Below are positions 7,457 through 15,334 of a stretch of 47,070 nucleotides of DNA, piece after piece. The notes under the pieces are model-generated. The model was not told the DNA's origin, did not search any database, and worked only from the letters and a program-made list of their open reading frames with translations. Within the stretch, counting starts at the first letter, position 1. Each line of letters starts with the position of its first letter. The DNA comes from Lachnospiraceae bacterium (lineage in GTDB: Bacteria; Bacillota; Clostridia; Lachnospirales; Bianqueaceae). The stretch lies in contig JABUST010000148.1 of assembly GCA_021442595.1 (NCBI GenBank), forward strand, positions 1 through 47,070, written 5' to 3'. A program made the translations under genes and the position numbers.

Positions 7457-8908
7457 TTACAGATAAAGTTCAGGGTCGACTCTGCCGCCCCCCACATAAA
7501 CCTCAAAGTGCAGGTGAGGTCCGGTACTCATACCGGTAGATCCCACATATCCGATGACCTGACCCATGGAAACATATTCACCCACTTCCACAGCCCTTTC
7601 GCTCTGATGGGCATACAGGGTGGACATGCCATTGCCATGGTCGATCTTTATGTAATTGCCCCAGCCGCCGTTCCATCCGTCGCTGGACTCTACCACCGTA
7701 CCGCTGGCAGCCGCATAGATGGGCTGACCGTACTGGGCAGCAATGTCCAATCCGCCGTGGTTAGAGTATTCACCGGTGATGGGATGGATGCGAGGCCCGT
7801 ACAGAGAAGAGATCAGATAACAATCCACCGGCCAGTACAGCTCACCGGAGCCGATGCCGGGCCAGGACTGCCAGCCGTAGGAAAGGGCTCTGTCCGCATT
7901 GGAGCCGTCCAGATCGCCTCCGGTAGGCTGAGAGGAAGCTCCGGAACCGGAGTACTCCTCTTCATCATCGTCCTCCTCTTCTGTGTCCCCATCTTCCTCA
8001 GACTGATTGTTGGCAGCCTCCTGCCGTCTGCGCTCTTCTTCCTCAGCCAGCTGCTGGCGTCGGGATTCTTCTGCCCGGATGGCTGCCTGTCTCTGCTCTT
8101 CCAGAAGACGGCTCTCCTCTGCCAGACGGGACTCTTCGTTCTCAATGGCCACCTGAGTCTCAAAGATCCGGTCATCCAAAGAGGCCAGATAAGCCTCCTG
8201 CTCCTGCTTCATCAGGATGACAGCCAGCTTGTTGGAGTTCAGGTTATCCACCTCGATCTGCTTCAGCGCCAGAAGATCTTCCAGATTCTCCTGTTCAATG
8301 ACCTTCTGGGCCTTGTCCAGCTCCAGTTGGGTCTTGGTCTGTTCGATGGTCTCCTTGCTGGCCACGATGGCCTTCTCCACCCGATCCATCTCGGCCAGGA
8401 TGTTGTTGTCGTACTTCACCATCTCGCTGATGTACTCCAGCTTGCTGAACATATCCGCAATGCTGCTGGAAGAGAGGATCACCTCCAGGTAACTGGTGGC
8501 ATTGGTCTCGTACATCATCTGAATACGGCCCTTGAACTGGGCGTAATATTCTTTCAGGTCAGATCTTTGAGTCTCCAGCTCCGCCTCTGTTTCTGCCAGC
8601 AGGGTCTCATTGGCGGCGATATTATCCTCCAGTCCTTTGATGACCTTGCCTACCTCCAGCAGCTGAGCATCCAGAGCCATGAGTTCGGCCGTGGCGGTCT
8701 CCCAAAGGGCCGTTGCCTCCGCCAGTTCTTCCTCCGTGGCATCCAGCAGAAGCTGCTGGGTCTCTTTTTCTTCCTGCAGGGCTTGCTCCTGGGCCTGCAG
8801 ATCCTCAAGATCATCTGCAAAAGCCGGCAGAACGATACCCAGCACCATAGCCAGAGCCAGAATCACACAGATGACCATGCTTACGACCCGTTTTGTCTTT
8901 CTCGTCAT
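7457..8908 (-). CDS. M23 peptidoglycan endopeptidase with coiled coil
   Basis: This 483-residue secreted protein starts with a basic stretch and a hydrophobic signal peptide ending near PAFA-DD. Residues of about 30-300 are a long Glu/Gln/Leu-rich coiled coil. A short Ser/Gly/Asp linker follows, then a C-terminal M23 domain of about 100 residues. The zinc ligands are present in NHGGLD and GPHLHFE, with YAH before the last pair, so it should be an active peptidoglycan endopeptidase. E. coli EnvC has the same layout but a degenerate M23 domain and acts through amidases. It follows ftsX by 50 nt in the ftsE-ftsX operon, which suggests that FtsEX activates it through the coiled coil (inference by analogy with EnvC, PcsB and CwlO). 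Confidence 0.92.
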   Translation of the reverse strand: MTRKTKRVVSMVICVILALAMVLGIVLPAFADDLEDLQAQEQALQEEKETQQLLLDATEEELAEATALWETATAELMALDAQLLEVGKVIKGLEDNIAANETLLAETEAELETQRSDLKEYYAQFKGRIQMMYETNATSYLEVILSSSSIADMFSKLEYISEMVKYDNNILAEMDRVEKAIVASKETIEQTKTQLELDKAQKVIEQENLEDLLALKQIEVDNLNSNKLAVILMKQEQEAYLASLDDRIFETQVAIENEESRLAEESRLLEEQRQAAIRAEESRRQQLAEEEERRRQEAANNQSEEDGDTEEEDDDEEEYSGSGASSQPTGGDLDGSNADRALSYGWQSWPGIGSGELYWPVDCYLISSLYGPRIHPITGEYSNHGGLDIAAQYGQPIYAAASGTVVESSDGWNGGWGNYIKIDHGNGMSTLYAHQSERAVEVGEYVSMGQVIGYVGSTGMSTGPHLHFEVYVGGGRVDPELYL

Positions 8909-8958
8909 AGCTTTCCTCGCTCACTCTCCTTCCCGACCGATATCCATCTAAACTCGAT

Positions 8959-9876
8959 TTATGCTCTCAGGTACTTTCGGATGGAGATGACAGAACCGAA
9001 AACACCCACGACGATACTGATACCCAGCAGCAAAGGAAGCAGTCCCATCATGATGCTGTCCACGCTCAGAACGGTGAACAGAGACATGATGCCGGAGAAC
9101 TTCTCCATGATCAGCTGCACCAGGGCATCATATCCGAAGTACACCAGGGCAACAGGACCCACAGCGCCCAGAACACCGATGAGGACGCCCTCCACTACAA
9201 AGGGGAGACGCACAAAGCTGTCCGTTGCGCCGATATATTTCATAATGCTGATCTCTGTCCGTCTGGTATACACCGAGATACGGATGGTATTGGAGATGAG
9301 CAGAATGGCAATGCAGATCAGAAACAGGATCAGTCCGAAGCCCACGTAGGTCACCAGCTTGGTCATGGTGTCCAGGGTCTGAGCTGCATTGGCAGAATAA
9401 TTCACTTTTCTCACCAGGGGAGAAGCCTTCAGAAAGTCGGCAATGCCGTCTTGATCGCCGGCGGATACGGGATAGATTTCAAAGTTGGAGGCATTGGCCA
9501 GAGGATTATCCGCATTCAGCTCCTCCATGAGCTCATCGGTAATCTCATCGCCCCCCAGCATCTCCTGCTTGAAATCCGCCCATGCTTCATCGGCAGAAAC
9601 ATAGTGGAAGGATTCAATGTCCTTCCTCTGGCTCAGCTGAATGGTCAGCTGGTTGACCTCCTCCTCCGTAATACCGCTTTTAAGGAAAGCCACCATGCCC
9701 ACATTTTTATCCAGATCACCGGTAAAGCTGCGCAGGTTCATGACCAGACAGTACACGATGCCCAGAATGATCAGACAGGCGGAAATGGTACCTACGGATG
9801 CCAGAGACATCAGTCCGTTCTTAACTACATTTTTAACGCCGTCGCCTACGCAGCGGCACATGGTCGTGATTTTCAT
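8959..9876 (-). CDS. ftsX: Cell division ABC permease FtsX
   Basis: The 305-residue membrane protein has an N-terminal helix (about 20-45), an extracellular domain of roughly 120 residues, then three C-terminal membrane segments, the standard FtsX topology. It pairs with FtsE and transmits ATP hydrolysis to an extracellular wall hydrolase. The ATG at 9876 overlaps the ftsE stop as ATGA, and a GGAGG inside the end of ftsE lies about 13 nt upstream. The M23 hydrolase gene directly downstream is the likely client. Confidence 0.95.
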   Translation of the reverse strand: MKITTMCRCVGDGVKNVVKNGLMSLASVGTISACLIILGIVYCLVMNLRSFTGDLDKNVGMVAFLKSGITEEEVNQLTIQLSQRKDIESFHYVSADEAWADFKQEMLGGDEITDELMEELNADNPLANASNFEIYPVSAGDQDGIADFLKASPLVRKVNYSANAAQTLDTMTKLVTYVGFGLILFLICIAILLISNTIRISVYTRRTEISIMKYIGATDSFVRLPFVVEGVLIGVLGAVGPVALVYFGYDALVQLIMEKFSGIMSLFTVLSVDSIMMGLLPLLLGISIVVGVFGSVISIRKYLRA

Positions 9877-10553
9877 AGGTCGTCATATCCTCCTCCGGAA
9901 TCCCGAACCACGATGCCGTTCTCCATGTGGATCACCCGCTTCTGCATGGCATTCACGATGGCCTTATCGTGTGTGGCAATGATGACCGTGGTGCCTCTCA
10001 TGTTGATGGCCTCCAGAACCTCCATGATCTCCTGAGAATTACGGGGATCCAGGTTTCCTGTAGGCTCATCGGCGATCACCAGGGGAGGATTATTCACGAT
10101 GGCTCTGGCAATAGCAGTTCTCTGCTGCTCACCGCCGGAAATTTCATTGGGGTAGCTTTTGGCCTTGTGGACCAGTCCTACCAGATTCAAAGCTGCCGGC
10201 ACGCTCTTTTTGATTTTCTTGCCGGGAGTTTCGATGACCTGCAGCGCAAAGGCCACATTGTCATACACCGTTCTCCTGGGAAGAAGGCGGTAATCCTGAA
10301 ACACGATACCCATGGAGCGGCGCAGCGCGGCGATCTTGGAACGGCGCATCTTGGTGATGTCCTTGCCGTCAATGATGACCTGCCCCTCGTCGGGCTTCAG
10401 TTCTCTCATAAGAAGCTTCAGGAATGTACTCTTGCCGGAGCCGCTCTCACCCACCACGAAGACGAATTCTCCGTCCTCGATGGTCAGATTGAGGTTTTCC
10501 ACACCTACCACGTTGCCGTCGTAGATCTTGGTAACATTCTTAAGTTCAATCAT
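9873..10553 (-). CDS. ftsE: Cell division ATP-binding protein FtsE
   Basis: The 226-residue cytosolic ATPase drives FtsX. It shows Walker A GESGSGKST, signature ISGGEQQR, Walker B LVIADEPTGNLD and H-loop IATHD, all intact. Length is typical. GGGAG lies 9 nt before the ATG. It is only 15 nt downstream of a CdaR/PucR-type regulator gene and overlaps ftsX by 4 nt, so all are probably cotranscribed. Confidence 0.96.
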   Translation of the reverse strand: MIELKNVTKIYDGNVVGVENLNLTIEDGEFVFVVGESGSGKSTFLKLLMRELKPDEGQVIIDGKDITKMRRSKIAALRRSMGIVFQDYRLLPRRTVYDNVAFALQVIETPGKKIKKSVPAALNLVGLVHKAKSYPNEISGGEQQRTAIARAIVNNPPLVIADEPTGNLDPRNSQEIMEVLEAINMRGTTVIIATHDKAIVNAMQKRVIHMENGIVVRDSGGGYDDL

Positions 10554-10568
10554 TTGTAATGACTCCCA

Positions 10569-11657
10569 TTATCTGAATCCATTACTCTCCATATAATCCA
10601 TGTATTTCGCTACCATAAGAGCGATCTTGAAAATAATGGCGTCGTCAAAGGTACGCACATCCAGCCCGGTGTTTTTCTGCAGCTTGTCCAGGCGGTAGAC
10701 CAAAGTATTTCTGTGGATGTACAGCTGTCTGGAGGTCTCGGAAATATTCAAAGAGTTCTCAAAGAACTTGCTGACGGTGTTCAGGGTCTCCTCGTCAAAG
10801 TCCTCCACCTTCACATCCTTGAAGATCTCTTCGATATACATCTTACACAGGGACATGGGCAGCTGATAGATCAGGCGGCCAATGCCCAGACGGTTGTAGT
10901 TGATGACTCCCTTGTCCTCGTAGAAGATCTTTCCCACTTCCAGAGCGATCTTGGCTTCCTTGTAGGAGCGGGAAATGTCCTTCAGATCCGTTACCACGGA
11001 GCCCAGGGCGATGCGCACCCGTCCCATAGCCTCAGCGGACAGCATGTCGCTGATGGTCATGGCGGTCTTTTCCAGGGCAATTCTGGAGGTGTCGGCAGTT
11101 ACATCCTTCACGAGAATGATGTTTCTCTCGTCGATGGCGGTGATGAAATCCCGGTTCTTGGTGGGATAAATGCCTCTGATGATATCGATGACGGAATCGT
11201 TGACGTCTTTATCGTTATCCGATTCGATAAGATAGATGACTCTGGCCACATTGTTGTCAATGTGGAGCTTCTTTGCCCGCATGTAGATGTCTACCAGCAG
11301 AAGGTTGTCCAGCAGAAGGTTCTTGACAAAGTTATCCTTGTCGTAGCGCTCCTTGTAGGCAACCATCAGTCCCTGCAGCTGGAACACCGCAATGCGGCCC
11401 ACGCTGGCAGATGCCTCATCCGTCCCCTTGACGGCCAGAATATATTCTACATCTCCGCCGGCGGATACGGAAAAGAGCTGATGTCCGTCCACCACGGCGC
11501 CGTCCTCAAAATCTCCGGGAAGCACGATCTCCCGGGCAGCCTTGCTGCTCTCTGTGGTAGCCAGAAGATCCCCTTCCGGTTCCAGTACAGTCAGTTCTTT
11601 TTGGGTGATCGAAGTCAGTCCGTCGATGGTAGACTGTAAGATTTGATTAGAGACCAT
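10569..11657 (-). CDS. CdaR/PucR-type transcriptional regulator
   Basis: The 362-residue protein ends in a PucR-type helix-turn-helix (about residues 300-355), with NISETSRQLYIHRNTLVYRL and LDVRTFDDAIIFKIAL. The N-terminal half resembles the sugar-diacid recognition and GGDEF-like parts of CdaR regulators, but no ligand can be assigned. AGGAGG lies 8 nt before the ATG. It stands 15 nt ahead of ftsE, so it is the first gene of the ftsEX-hydrolase operon and may control it. Two tandem palindromes sit upstream of its extended -10 promoter, in the position expected for an activator, and autoregulation is a reasonable inference. Confidence 0.85.
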   Translation of the reverse strand: MVSNQILQSTIDGLTSITQKELTVLEPEGDLLATTESSKAAREIVLPGDFEDGAVVDGHQLFSVSAGGDVEYILAVKGTDEASASVGRIAVFQLQGLMVAYKERYDKDNFVKNLLLDNLLLVDIYMRAKKLHIDNNVARVIYLIESDNDKDVNDSVIDIIRGIYPTKNRDFITAIDERNIILVKDVTADTSRIALEKTAMTISDMLSAEAMGRVRIALGSVVTDLKDISRSYKEAKIALEVGKIFYEDKGVINYNRLGIGRLIYQLPMSLCKMYIEEIFKDVKVEDFDEETLNTVSKFFENSLNISETSRQLYIHRNTLVYRLDKLQKNTGLDVRTFDDAIIFKIALMVAKYMDYMESNGFR

Positions 11658-11688
11658 GGATCCATCCTCCTGTTTCTTTGACTATCAG

Positions 11689-11697
11689 ATTTTATCA
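11689..11697 (-). promoter_or_regulatory. Extended -10 promoter of regulator-ftsEX operon
   Basis: The minus strand reads TGA-TAAAAT here, about 32-40 nt upstream of the regulator ATG. The -35 position (GGATAA at spacing 17) is poor, which would fit a promoter that needs an activator bound just upstream. Confidence 0.55.
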
Positions 11698-11726
11698 CAA
11701 ACTCTCCGGTTTATCCACGGGAGCAT

Positions 11727-11763
11727 GCAACATTTCTGTTAAAATTCGTAACATTTCTGTTAC
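11727..11763. promoter_or_regulatory. Two tandem palindromes, likely operators
   Basis: The 12-bp core AACATTTCTGTT occurs at 11729-11740 and again at 11750-11761, exactly 21 bp apart. Each core lies within a palindrome; the second, GTAACATTTCTGTTAC (11748-11763), is symmetric over 16 bp apart from the central four bases. The first has the flanks GC and AA. Two helical turns of spacing puts both on the same DNA face. They lie about 50 and 73 bp upstream of the predicted start of the regulator-ftsEX transcript, where activator sites are usual. Confidence 0.65.
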
Positions 11764-11788
11764 GTTTAGGTATCATCCTTCAGCATTT

Positions 11789-13129
11789 TCAGACGATCAG
11801 CTTCCGGGCCCGGTTACAGGCTTCCGCGTAGCTGTACAGAGCCTTGATGGAGGTTTCGAAGTCGTCCTCGGCGACGCCTACCACGCAGGAGATTTCGTTG
11901 ATACCCTGGATGGAAAGCTTCACATTGACGCCGGCTGCAGCCAGCACCCGGAAGATCTCGGCGGCGGCGCCAACGGCGCCGTACATGCTTTCTCCCACGA
12001 TGGCCACCAGCGCCAGATCGTGCTCCACCTTGATGTTGTAGGGATCGATCTCCCGGCGGATGCGCCGGAGGATGTTCTCCTCCTTGCCTTCCAGCTCCTT
12101 ATCATCCACCAGAACCGTCATGGTGCCGATACTGGAGGGAACGTGCTCCACCATGACCTTGGACTCCTCGAAGACCTGCAGTACCTTACGGCCGAAGCCC
12201 AGACGGTCGGATCCGATATCCTTCTCAAAGGAAAGGGCGGTGAAATCCGTCTTTCCCGTGATCCCCGTAATAAAGCTGTGGGCCTCGGTGATCTTGTCAT
12301 CGGGAACGATCCAGGAGCCCTCGTCCTCCGGCCGGTTGGTGTTCCGGATATTGATGGGAATGCCTTCACTGCGGGCAGGAAAGATGGCCTCCTCATGGAA
12401 TACACTGGCACCCATGTAGGAAAGCTCTCTCAGCTCGGAATAGCTGATCTCCTGAATTCCGGCGGGATTTTCGATGATCCGGGGGTCTGCAGCCAGAAAG
12501 CCGCTGACATCCGTCCAGTTTTCATAGACATCCACCTTCATGGCCTTGGCCACGATGGATCCGGTAATGTCGGATCCTCCCCGGGAGAAGGTCTTGATGC
12601 GGCCGTTCTCTGCCGCACCGTAAAAACCGGGCATCACAAAGCGCTCGGAAATGTCTACATCGTAAAAAGCTTCCACCGTGCGGTTCTCATCGTAGTTGCC
12701 GGCGGCATCGAAGACCACATAATCCGCCGGGTCGATGAACCGGTAGCCCAGGGCGGCTGCCAACACCTTACCGTTCAGATACTCTCCCCGGCTTACCAGG
12801 TATTCCTCGCTCATGCCTTCATCAATGGCGCTGTGGATCTCCCGGTACTCATCCTCCAGAGAGAAGTCCAGTCCCAGACCGCTGATGATCTCATCATACC
12901 GGTCCTGAATATGATAGAAATAGGCGTGACCTTCGTCTACATCCCGCTTCTGGATCTCGTAGCAGCGGATCAGCATATCCGTCACCTTGACGTCTCCCTT
13001 GAACCGCTTTCCGGGGGCGGAGGGCACCACATACATTCTGGATTCATCTGCCCGGATGATGTCGACGACCTTCTTCATCTGACATGCATCTGCCAGAGAG
13101 CTGCCGCCGAATTTGACTACTTTTCTCAT
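11789..13129 (-). CDS. lysC: Aspartate kinase
   Basis: The 446-residue enzyme phosphorylates aspartate, the first step to lysine/meso-diaminopimelate, threonine and methionine. The N-terminal kinase domain starts with VVKFGGSSLAD and has FSRGGSD in the middle. The C-terminal third holds two ACT domains (for example LALVAIVGESM and GVNVKLSIQG), so feedback inhibition by an amino acid is expected, though which one cannot be read. It is monofunctional; no homoserine dehydrogenase part follows. It lies after the ftsZ terminator, 64 nt past the ftsZ stop. There is no room for, and no sign of, a lysine riboswitch. AAAGGA lies about 13 nt before the ATG. Confidence 0.94.
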   Translation of the reverse strand: MRKVVKFGGSSLADACQMKKVVDIIRADESRMYVVPSAPGKRFKGDVKVTDMLIRCYEIQKRDVDEGHAYFYHIQDRYDEIISGLGLDFSLEDEYREIHSAIDEGMSEEYLVSRGEYLNGKVLAAALGYRFIDPADYVVFDAAGNYDENRTVEAFYDVDISERFVMPGFYGAAENGRIKTFSRGGSDITGSIVAKAMKVDVYENWTDVSGFLAADPRIIENPAGIQEISYSELRELSYMGASVFHEEAIFPARSEGIPINIRNTNRPEDEGSWIVPDDKITEAHSFITGITGKTDFTALSFEKDIGSDRLGFGRKVLQVFEESKVMVEHVPSSIGTMTVLVDDKELEGKEENILRRIRREIDPYNIKVEHDLALVAIVGESMYGAVGAAAEIFRVLAAAGVNVKLSIQGINEISCVVGVAEDDFETSIKALYSYAEACNRARKLIV

Positions 13130-13153
13130 ATATTCTGCTTGTTCCTTTCGAAA

Positions 13154-13185
13154 ATAAAGCGGTCTGCTTTCACAGACCGCTTTAT
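13154..13185 (-). terminator. Terminator after ftsZ
   Basis: ATAAAGCGGTCTG (13154-13166) pairs with CAGACCGCTTTAT (13173-13185) around a 6-nt loop, a perfect 13-bp stem. On the minus strand it begins 8 nt after the ftsZ stop and ends CTTTATTTTC. Aspartate kinase follows 25 nt later, so read-through or a weak promoter inside this gap must express it. Confidence 0.85.
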
Positions 13186-13193
13186 GGATCTTA

Positions 13194-14396
13194 TCAGCTT
13201 CTGCGCTTTCTCTGAAGGAAGCCGGGGATATCTACGATATCGATGGGGACTTCGTCATCAGACGTATTTGCAGACACTTCATAATTCTGAGGCTGCTGCG
13301 TAGGAGTACGATATGCGCCGCCCTGGAAGCCGTTCTCGGCAGGAGCGGGGGCTGCACTCTTGGGAGTGCGGAATTCAGTGGAGGTCAACTCAACAGCATG
13401 ATCCTCATCGTCATTCTTCAAGGGCTTGCGTCCGGGAGCCTGGCCGAAATCCGTGGCAATCACGGTGACCACCAGCTCATCCTTCAGGGAATCATCGGTG
13501 GTGGTACCCACGATGATCTGGGCTTCCTCATCCACCAGAGAACTGATATATTCGGAAACAGCATCGAACTCGTACAGGGTCATATCGGGACCGCCGCACA
13601 CATTCACCAGCACGCTCTTGGCGCCGTTGATGTTAGTATCCATGAGAGGAGAAGCAATGGCCTGCTCAGCTGCCTTACGGCCCTTGTCCTCACCCTTGGC
13701 CCGGCCGATACCCATATGGGCAAGACCCTTGTCCTGCATAATGGTGCGTACATCCGCAAAGTCCAGATTAATCATACCGGGACGGTAGATCAGGTCGGAG
13801 ATGCCCTGCACGCCCTGGCGCAGCACATCATCGGCCATACGGAAAGCTTCTACCATGGAAGTCTTCTTGTCAGCCACATCCAGCAGACGGTCATTGGAAA
13901 TGGTGATCAGGGTATCCACATTGTGACCCAGTCTCTCGATACCTTCCATGGCGCTCTGCATTCTTCTCTTTCCTTCAAAACGGAAGGGCTTGGTGACCAC
14001 ACCCACTGTCAGGATGCCCAGGCTCTTGGCAATGCCTGCCACCACGGGAGCTGCGCCGGTTCCGGTGCCGCCGCCCATACCGGCGGTGATGAAGACCATA
14101 TCGCAGCCATCCAGTGTCTTGCGGATATCCTCCTCACTCTCATGAGCTGCCTTTTCGCCGATTTCGGGGTTAGCACCTGCTCCCAGACCTCTGGTCAGCT
14201 TCTCGCCGATGACGATCTTGCTGGGAGCCTTGCCCTTTGCCAGGACCTGCTTATCTGTATTGATAGTCAGGAATTCAGCACCTCTCAGACCATCCTCGAT
14301 CATGCGCTCTACGGCGTTGTTTCCGCCGCCGCCCACGCCGACCACCGTGATCCTGGCAGTGTTGATTCCATCCTTCTTATAGTCGAATTCGCTCAT
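13194..14396 (-). CDS. ftsZ: Cell division GTPase FtsZ
   Basis: The 400-residue tubulin homologue polymerises into the division ring. The GTP-binding signature [13 protein letters not shown] is present, with the N-terminal [14 protein letters not shown] and the T7-loop region FADVRTIM. A variable linker of about 65 residues leads to the conserved tail peptide [12 protein letters not shown], which binds partners such as SepF or FtsA. AGGAGG precedes the ATG by about 9 nt (GAGGAGGGTTACCCC). It has its own promoter 97-125 nt upstream and its own terminator, so it can be transcribed apart from the rest of the dcw cluster. No ftsA lies beside it. Confidence 0.98.
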   Translation of the reverse strand: MSEFDYKKDGINTARITVVGVGGGGNNAVERMIEDGLRGAEFLTINTDKQVLAKGKAPSKIVIGEKLTRGLGAGANPEIGEKAAHESEEDIRKTLDGCDMVFITAGMGGGTGTGAAPVVAGIAKSLGILTVGVVTKPFRFEGKRRMQSAMEGIERLGHNVDTLITISNDRLLDVADKKTSMVEAFRMADDVLRQGVQGISDLIYRPGMINLDFADVRTIMQDKGLAHMGIGRAKGEDKGRKAAEQAIASPLMDTNINGAKSVLVNVCGGPDMTLYEFDAVSEYISSLVDEEAQIIVGTTTDDSLKDELVVTVIATDFGQAPGRKPLKNDDEDHAVELTSTEFRTPKSAAPAPAENGFQGGAYRTPTQQPQNYEVSANTSDDEVPIDIVDIPGFLQRKRRS

Positions 14397-14492
14397 GGGG
14401 TAACCCTCCTCGTGAATTTCCCGGTTTTTCTATTTCACATCATATTCTCGATTTCAGAGATATGTACACTACGGGACAATAATGATACAGAC

Positions 14493-14521
14493 ACTATAAA
14501 GGTTTTCTACCTATAAATCAA
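14493..14521 (-). promoter_or_regulatory. Sigma-A promoter of ftsZ
   Basis: The minus strand reads TTGATT (14516-14521), 17 nt, TATAGT (14493-14498). This lies in the 176-bp gap between divIB and ftsZ and gives a leader of about 90 nt. Confidence 0.8.
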
Positions 14522-14572
14522 GTTTTTTTTGCCTCGCCGGCCGGGGGATCGTCCGAACCGAACTCATCCCCA

Positions 14573-15334
14573 TTACTCATCCGTCTCCGCCGGGAGTTCA
14601 AAAGGCTCCACATAAATCTGGGAATCCATGTTCTCTATGTGCAAAATCCCTTTGGGAATGGAATCCATTCTCATGACCTCCGCAGCCACACAGATCTTGC
14701 GCTCCACATCCTTAATGGAGCCGATGTGGATCTCCAGCTTATCGGAGAACAGAAGGATATCATCCAGAACCCGCACATTCACCTCGTAGACATCATTTTG
14801 CAGGTCATATTTCCGCAGAGCCGTACCGATGGAGACCACCGCATCATACTTGCCGGTCTCTTCCACTGTCAAACGTTCTCCGATATTAAAGCTGCCTACC
14901 TTCAGCCCCACGATGGTGGGCAGATCCTCATCCGGTTCCCGGGTGGTGTTGGCCACCTGTCCCTTGCGGTCGATACACAGGTACATACCCTGAAAATACA
15001 CATAACCGATGGTAGAGCTCTCCTCCACCACGATCTTCACATGGGAGGGCCACTTAAAGTAGACATCCACCGAAGACAGACGGGAATCCACCGTAGGTGA
15101 AGAATTCAGGTGGGCCAGGGCATAGCGGAACAGGTTCGTCCCTTCCTTCAGCTCCAGCTGGTGCAGCACATCCTCATCGGAGATACGCTCCGTGCCCTGG
15201 ATCTCATAGGTCCTCAGGTTGAACACCGGACTGTTCAGGATGATCAGGATCAGCAGAGCGATGCCCAGCAAAAGTCCCCAGGCCTTCAGATGCTCATTCA
15301 GCTGGATCTGAGGAATCTTCAGTTTCAGCTTCAC
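14573..15334 (-). CDS. divIB: Cell division protein DivIB/FtsQ
   Basis: The 253-residue single-pass membrane protein has a short basic N-terminus, one membrane helix (about 17-36) and an extracellular POTRA domain that starts FNLRTYEIQGTERIS, followed by the beta domain. It is a divisome scaffold that binds FtsL/FtsB-type partners. The start codon is GTG at 15334, overlapping the ftsW stop as GTGA, with AAGGAGG 6 nt upstream. In many Firmicutes murG and murB stand between ftsW and divIB; here the two genes overlap directly. Confidence 0.9.
   Translation of the reverse strand: MKLKLKIPQIQLNEHLKAWGLLLGIALLILIILNSPVFNLRTYEIQGTERISDEDVLHQLELKEGTNLFRYALAHLNSSPTVDSRLSSVDVYFKWPSHVKIVVEESSTIGYVYFQGMYLCIDRKGQVANTTREPDEDLPTIVGLKVGSFNIGERLTVEETGKYDAVVSIGTALRKYDLQNDVYEVNVRVLDDILLFSDKLEIHIGSIKDVERKICVAAEVMRMDSIPKGILHIENMDSQIYVEPFELPAETDE

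Noticed and set aside
7358-9349. Plus-strand ORF of 663 codons
   Set aside because: It is antisense to the M23 peptidase and ftsX and shows a shadow composition (Leu/His/Gln-rich) without domains.
13130-13193. Lysine riboswitch or T-box before aspartate kinase
   Set aside because: The gap is only 64 nt and is filled by the ftsZ terminator; no aptamer features fit.
11678-13303. Plus-strand ORF of 541 codons
   Set aside because: It mirrors aspartate kinase and the end of ftsZ; no family motif and no ribosome site.
14522-14580. Terminator after divIB
   Set aside because: GGGGAT can pair with ATCCCC, but no T-tract follows on the minus strand, so it is not a convincing terminator.
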